Assembly: GCF_039537405.1 (NCBI RefSeq)
Contig: NZ_BAABAL010000016.1
Location: 413,548-477,547, forward strand
From: Allokutzneria multivorans
GTDB taxonomy: Bacteria > Actinomycetota > Actinomycetes > Mycobacteriales > Pseudonocardiaceae
Length of the DNA: 64,000 nucleotides
Reading direction: 5' to 3'
Under the pieces are notes generated by a model. It ran no database searches. It saw only the letters and a program-made list of their open reading frames with translations, and was not told the origin of the DNA. Below, piece by piece: positions 62,095 to 64,000 of this stretch. The translations under genes were made by a program, and so were the position numbers. Positions within the stretch are counted from its first letter, which is position 1; every line of letters starts with the position of its first letter.

Positions 62095-63042
62095 TTGGGA
62101 TCGGAGACGGCTGTCCGCGCGGAGGGTCTGACCAAGCGCTACGGCGACACGACGGTGCTGGACGGGGTGGACCTGCACCTGGCGCCGGGGCGGGTGCTCG
62201 GGTTGCTCGGGCAGAACGGCGCGGGCAAGACGACGACGGTGCGGGTGCTGACCACGCTGCTCAAGGCCGATTCCGGGCGAGCGGAGGTCGCGGGCTTCGA
62301 CGTCGCGACGCAGCCGCGGGAAGTGCGCGCGAGCATCGGCCTCGTCGGGCAGCACGCGGCGGTGGACGAGGTGCTCAGCGGGCGCGACAACCTGGTGATG
62401 TTCGGGCGGCTGCACGGACTCCGGCCTCGTGCGGCGCGGGCGCGGGCGGGGGAGCTGCTGGAGCGCTTCCGGCTCGTCGACGCGGCGACGCGGGCGGTCG
62501 GCAAGTACTCCGGAGGGATGCGGCGGCGGCTCGACCTCGCCGCGAGCCTGGTGTGCGCGCCGAAGGTGCTGTTCCTCGACGAACCCACGACGGGTCTCGA
62601 CCCGCACAGCCGAGCCGAAGTGTGGGAGGAGGTGCGCGCGTTGGTGGCGGCGGGCACCTCGGTGCTGCTGACCACGCAGTACCTGGAGGAGGCCGACCAG
62701 CTCGCCGACCACGTCGCGGTGATCGCGGCAGGACGGGTGATCGCCGAGGGCAGCCCGGCCGCGCTCAAGGAGGACCTGGGCGGAGACCGGATCGAGGTGG
62801 TGCTGCACGAAGCGGCCGACCTCGCGCGAGCTGCTTCGCTCATCGCCGTCGCGACCGGCTCGGAACCGTTGGTGGACAAGGACACTCGCCTGATCGGAGC
62901 GCTCGTCTCTGATCGGGTTCGCGCGTTGACGCGGACGGTCACCGCGCTGCACGAGGCCGCCGTCGACGTCGAGGACCTCACGCTGCGCCGCCCCACCCTC
63001 GACGAGGTTTTCCTGCACCTGACCGGGAAGGAGGCCGCGTGA
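62095..63042 (+). CDS. ABC exporter ATPase, daunorubicin-resistance (DrrA) type
   Basis: 315 aa. Walker A GQNGAGKTTT, signature YSGGMRRRLDLAASLV and Walker B LFLDEPTTGLD are intact, with the C-terminal extension typical of DrrA (ending LRRPTLDEVFLHLTGKE). It energises drug efflux through the following permease. A TTG start at 62095 with GGGGG upstream gives a good N-terminus (MGSETAVRAEGLTKRYGD); the GTG at 62088 is out of frame. The substrate is unknown. Confidence 0.92.
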   Translation: MGSETAVRAEGLTKRYGDTTVLDGVDLHLAPGRVLGLLGQNGAGKTTTVRVLTTLLKADSGRAEVAGFDVATQPREVRASIGLVGQHAAVDEVLSGRDNLVMFGRLHGLRPRAARARAGELLERFRLVDAATRAVGKYSGGMRRRLDLAASLVCAPKVLFLDEPTTGLDPHSRAEVWEEVRALVAAGTSVLLTTQYLEEADQLADHVAVIAAGRVIAEGSPAALKEDLGGDRIEVVLHEAADLARAASLIAVATGSEPLVDKDTRLIGALVSDRVRALTRTVTALHEAAVDVEDLTLRRPTLDEVFLHLTGKEAA

Positions 63043-63818
63043 ACAGGCTCGCCGCCGACACGTGGACGTTGACCCAGCGCGATCTGCGGCACTGGATCGC
63101 CCAGCCGACCCCGGTCGTCATCGGGCTGCTGTTCCCGGTGATGACCGTGCTGATGTTCGGATTCCTGTTCGGCGGGGCGCTGAGCGTGCCCGGCGGAGGG
63201 AACTACCGCGAGTTCCTGATGCCGGGGATGTTCGCGCTCACCATGGTCTTCGGCATGGAATCGACCATGGCGTCCGTCGTCGCGGACGCGCAGCGCGGTG
63301 TGACCGATCGGTTCCGGTCCATGCCGATGGCTTCGTCGGCGGTGCTGTTGGGGCGGAGCTGCGCGGACATGCTCAACGCGGCGGCGGTGCTCGTGGTGCT
63401 GGTCGTGTGCGGGCTGCTCGTGGGGTGGCGCTCGCACGGCGGGTTCTTGCCGACGCTGGTGGCGTTCGGGTTGTTGCTGTTGCTGCGGTTCGCGTTGATC
63501 TGGGTGGGGATTTACGTCGGGCTGTTGATGCGCGGGCCGGAGGCGTTGGCGGCCGCGCAGATTCTGGTGTGGCCCCTGGGGTTCTTGTCGAGTGCTTTTG
63601 TGTCGCCGGAGACCATGCCCGGGTGGGTTGGGGCGGTGGCGGAGTGGAATCCGTTGTCGGCGACTGTTGCTGCTTGTCGGGGGTTGTTCGGGAATCCTGG
63701 GGTTGGGGCGTCTTGGGTGGCCGAGAATGCTGTGATTTTTGCTGTGGTGTGGCCGGTGGTGTTGGTGGCGGTTTTTGTGCCGTTGAGTGTGCGGAGGTGG
63801 CGGGGGTTGGGGGTTTAG
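63039..63818 (+). CDS. ABC-2 type exporter permease (DrrB type)
   Basis: 259 aa with six hydrophobic segments and the ABC-2 loop FRSMPMASSAVLLGR. GTG 63039 overlaps the ATPase stop. From about 63475 codon usage shifts to G/T-ending codons (roughly a dozen of the last 115 codons end in C), although the protein still reads as a normal permease (SAFVSPETMPGWVGAVAEWNPLSA). The same shift is seen at the end of subtilase 2. Confidence 0.92.
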   Translation: MNRLAADTWTLTQRDLRHWIAQPTPVVIGLLFPVMTVLMFGFLFGGALSVPGGGNYREFLMPGMFALTMVFGMESTMASVVADAQRGVTDRFRSMPMASSAVLLGRSCADMLNAAAVLVVLVVCGLLVGWRSHGGFLPTLVAFGLLLLLRFALIWVGIYVGLLMRGPEALAAAQILVWPLGFLSSAFVSPETMPGWVGAVAEWNPLSATVAACRGLFGNPGVGASWVAENAVIFAVVWPVVLVAVFVPLSVRRWRGLGV

Positions 63819-63840
63819 CTCTTGGGGTGGGGTTTTTTGG
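63475..63840 (+). other. C-depleted, G+T-rich 3' end of the DrrB-type gene and downstream DNA
   Basis: The plus strand is markedly poor in C (stretches such as GGTGGTGTTGGTGGCGG and GGGGTTTAGCTCTTGGGG) from the last third of the gene to the repeat element at 63842. Its counterpart is at 25500-25758, next to the other copy of the same element. Confidence 0.75.
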
Positions 63841-63841
63841 T

Positions 63842-64000
63842 TGGGGACGGCTGGGCTTTCTGCTGGTATCGGCTGGGCTTCCGGGCCGCACCGGTACCAG
63901 CGGGGGTGCGTGGTTCGCGCCGGTTCCTGGGTGGGGTCGGCTTGACCTGGGGCCCCTTGCGCGTGCCCCTGGGCCTTACAGGGGCACGGGATAGAACCCC
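63842..64000. repeat. Long palindromic repeat element, second copy, cut by the window edge
   Basis: It shares with the copy at 25803-25984 the blocks GGCTGGGCTTCC, CCGGTACCAGCG, and the full arm GTCGGCTTGACCTGG...GCGTGCC (here 63938-63967), followed by GGGCACGG. An inner hairpin (GCCCCTG...CAGGGGC) follows. The second long arm, if present, lies beyond the window. Confidence 0.8.

Overview
High-GC chromosomal DNA from an actinomycete, most likely of the order Pseudonocardiales (genus not resolvable from sequence alone). This rests on strong C/G bias at third codon positions, frequent GTG starts with 4-nt ATGA/GTGA gene overlaps, an actinobacterial ileS T-box leader, a DasR-type chitinase operator, a calerythrin-like EF-hand protein, and 11 copies of the 11-mer TCCAC(A/T)GTGGA inside genes. 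Essential genes (cmk, der, ileS) show that this is chromosome rather than plasmid. No tRNA, rRNA, CRISPR array, prophage or transposase gene was seen.

Layout. 1-3.1 kb: end of a cyclopropane-fatty-acid-synthase-like gene and a polar amino-acid ABC importer (minus strand). 3.4-5.2 kb: a KhtU/KhtT-type K+/H+ antiporter and its regulatory subunit. 5.2-9.6 kb: an ArsR-like regulator divergent from an O-methyltransferase, then cmk, an acyltransferase, der and a DUF952 gene. 9.6-11.1 kb: a three-gene toxin operon, comprising a WXG100-like protein, a DddA/SCP1.201-like DNA cytidine deaminase and an Imm1 immunity protein. 11.3-14.1 kb: a PRISE-type reductase, LysR and a membrane protein. 14.1-17.4 kb: ileS with its T-box. 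18.2-25.8 kb: a secreted chitinase, a large LuxR (LAL) regulator and two tandem subtilases. 26.1-31.5 kb: DUF222-HNH, DUF1062, then a Ser/Thr kinase and an HTH-N6-adenine methylase divergent from a PP2C phosphatase. 31.6-39.5 kb: mixed housekeeping genes and a two-component system. 39.7-42.4 kb: an ArsR-type regulator with three tandem SRPBCC paralogues. 42.4-54.9 kb: an ECF sigma gene, a SARP regulator and a compact, unusual iterative polyketide/PUFA-like synthase operon. 56.0-60.4 kb: a giant vWA-CHAT protein. 60.6-63.8 kb: a SnoaL-like gene and a TetR-controlled DrrAB-type exporter.

The polyketide operon (EF-hand protein, FabG-like SDR, AT-ACP, then SDR-KS-CLF-KR-DH, then acyl-CoA oxidase) has a domain order I do not recognise from a characterised pathway. 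It and the deaminase toxin are the most interesting gene systems here. The kinase/HTH-methylase/phosphatase group is a looser candidate.

Three non-coding signals stand out. (1) Three intergenic arrays with an almost exact 30-bp period share an internal architecture and have inverted flanking sequence, plus one solo remnant. (2) A long palindromic element occurs at 25.87 kb and again at the right edge. (3) The gene just upstream of each palindrome copy has a 3' end stripped of C on the coding strand, while a paralogue of one of them next door does not.
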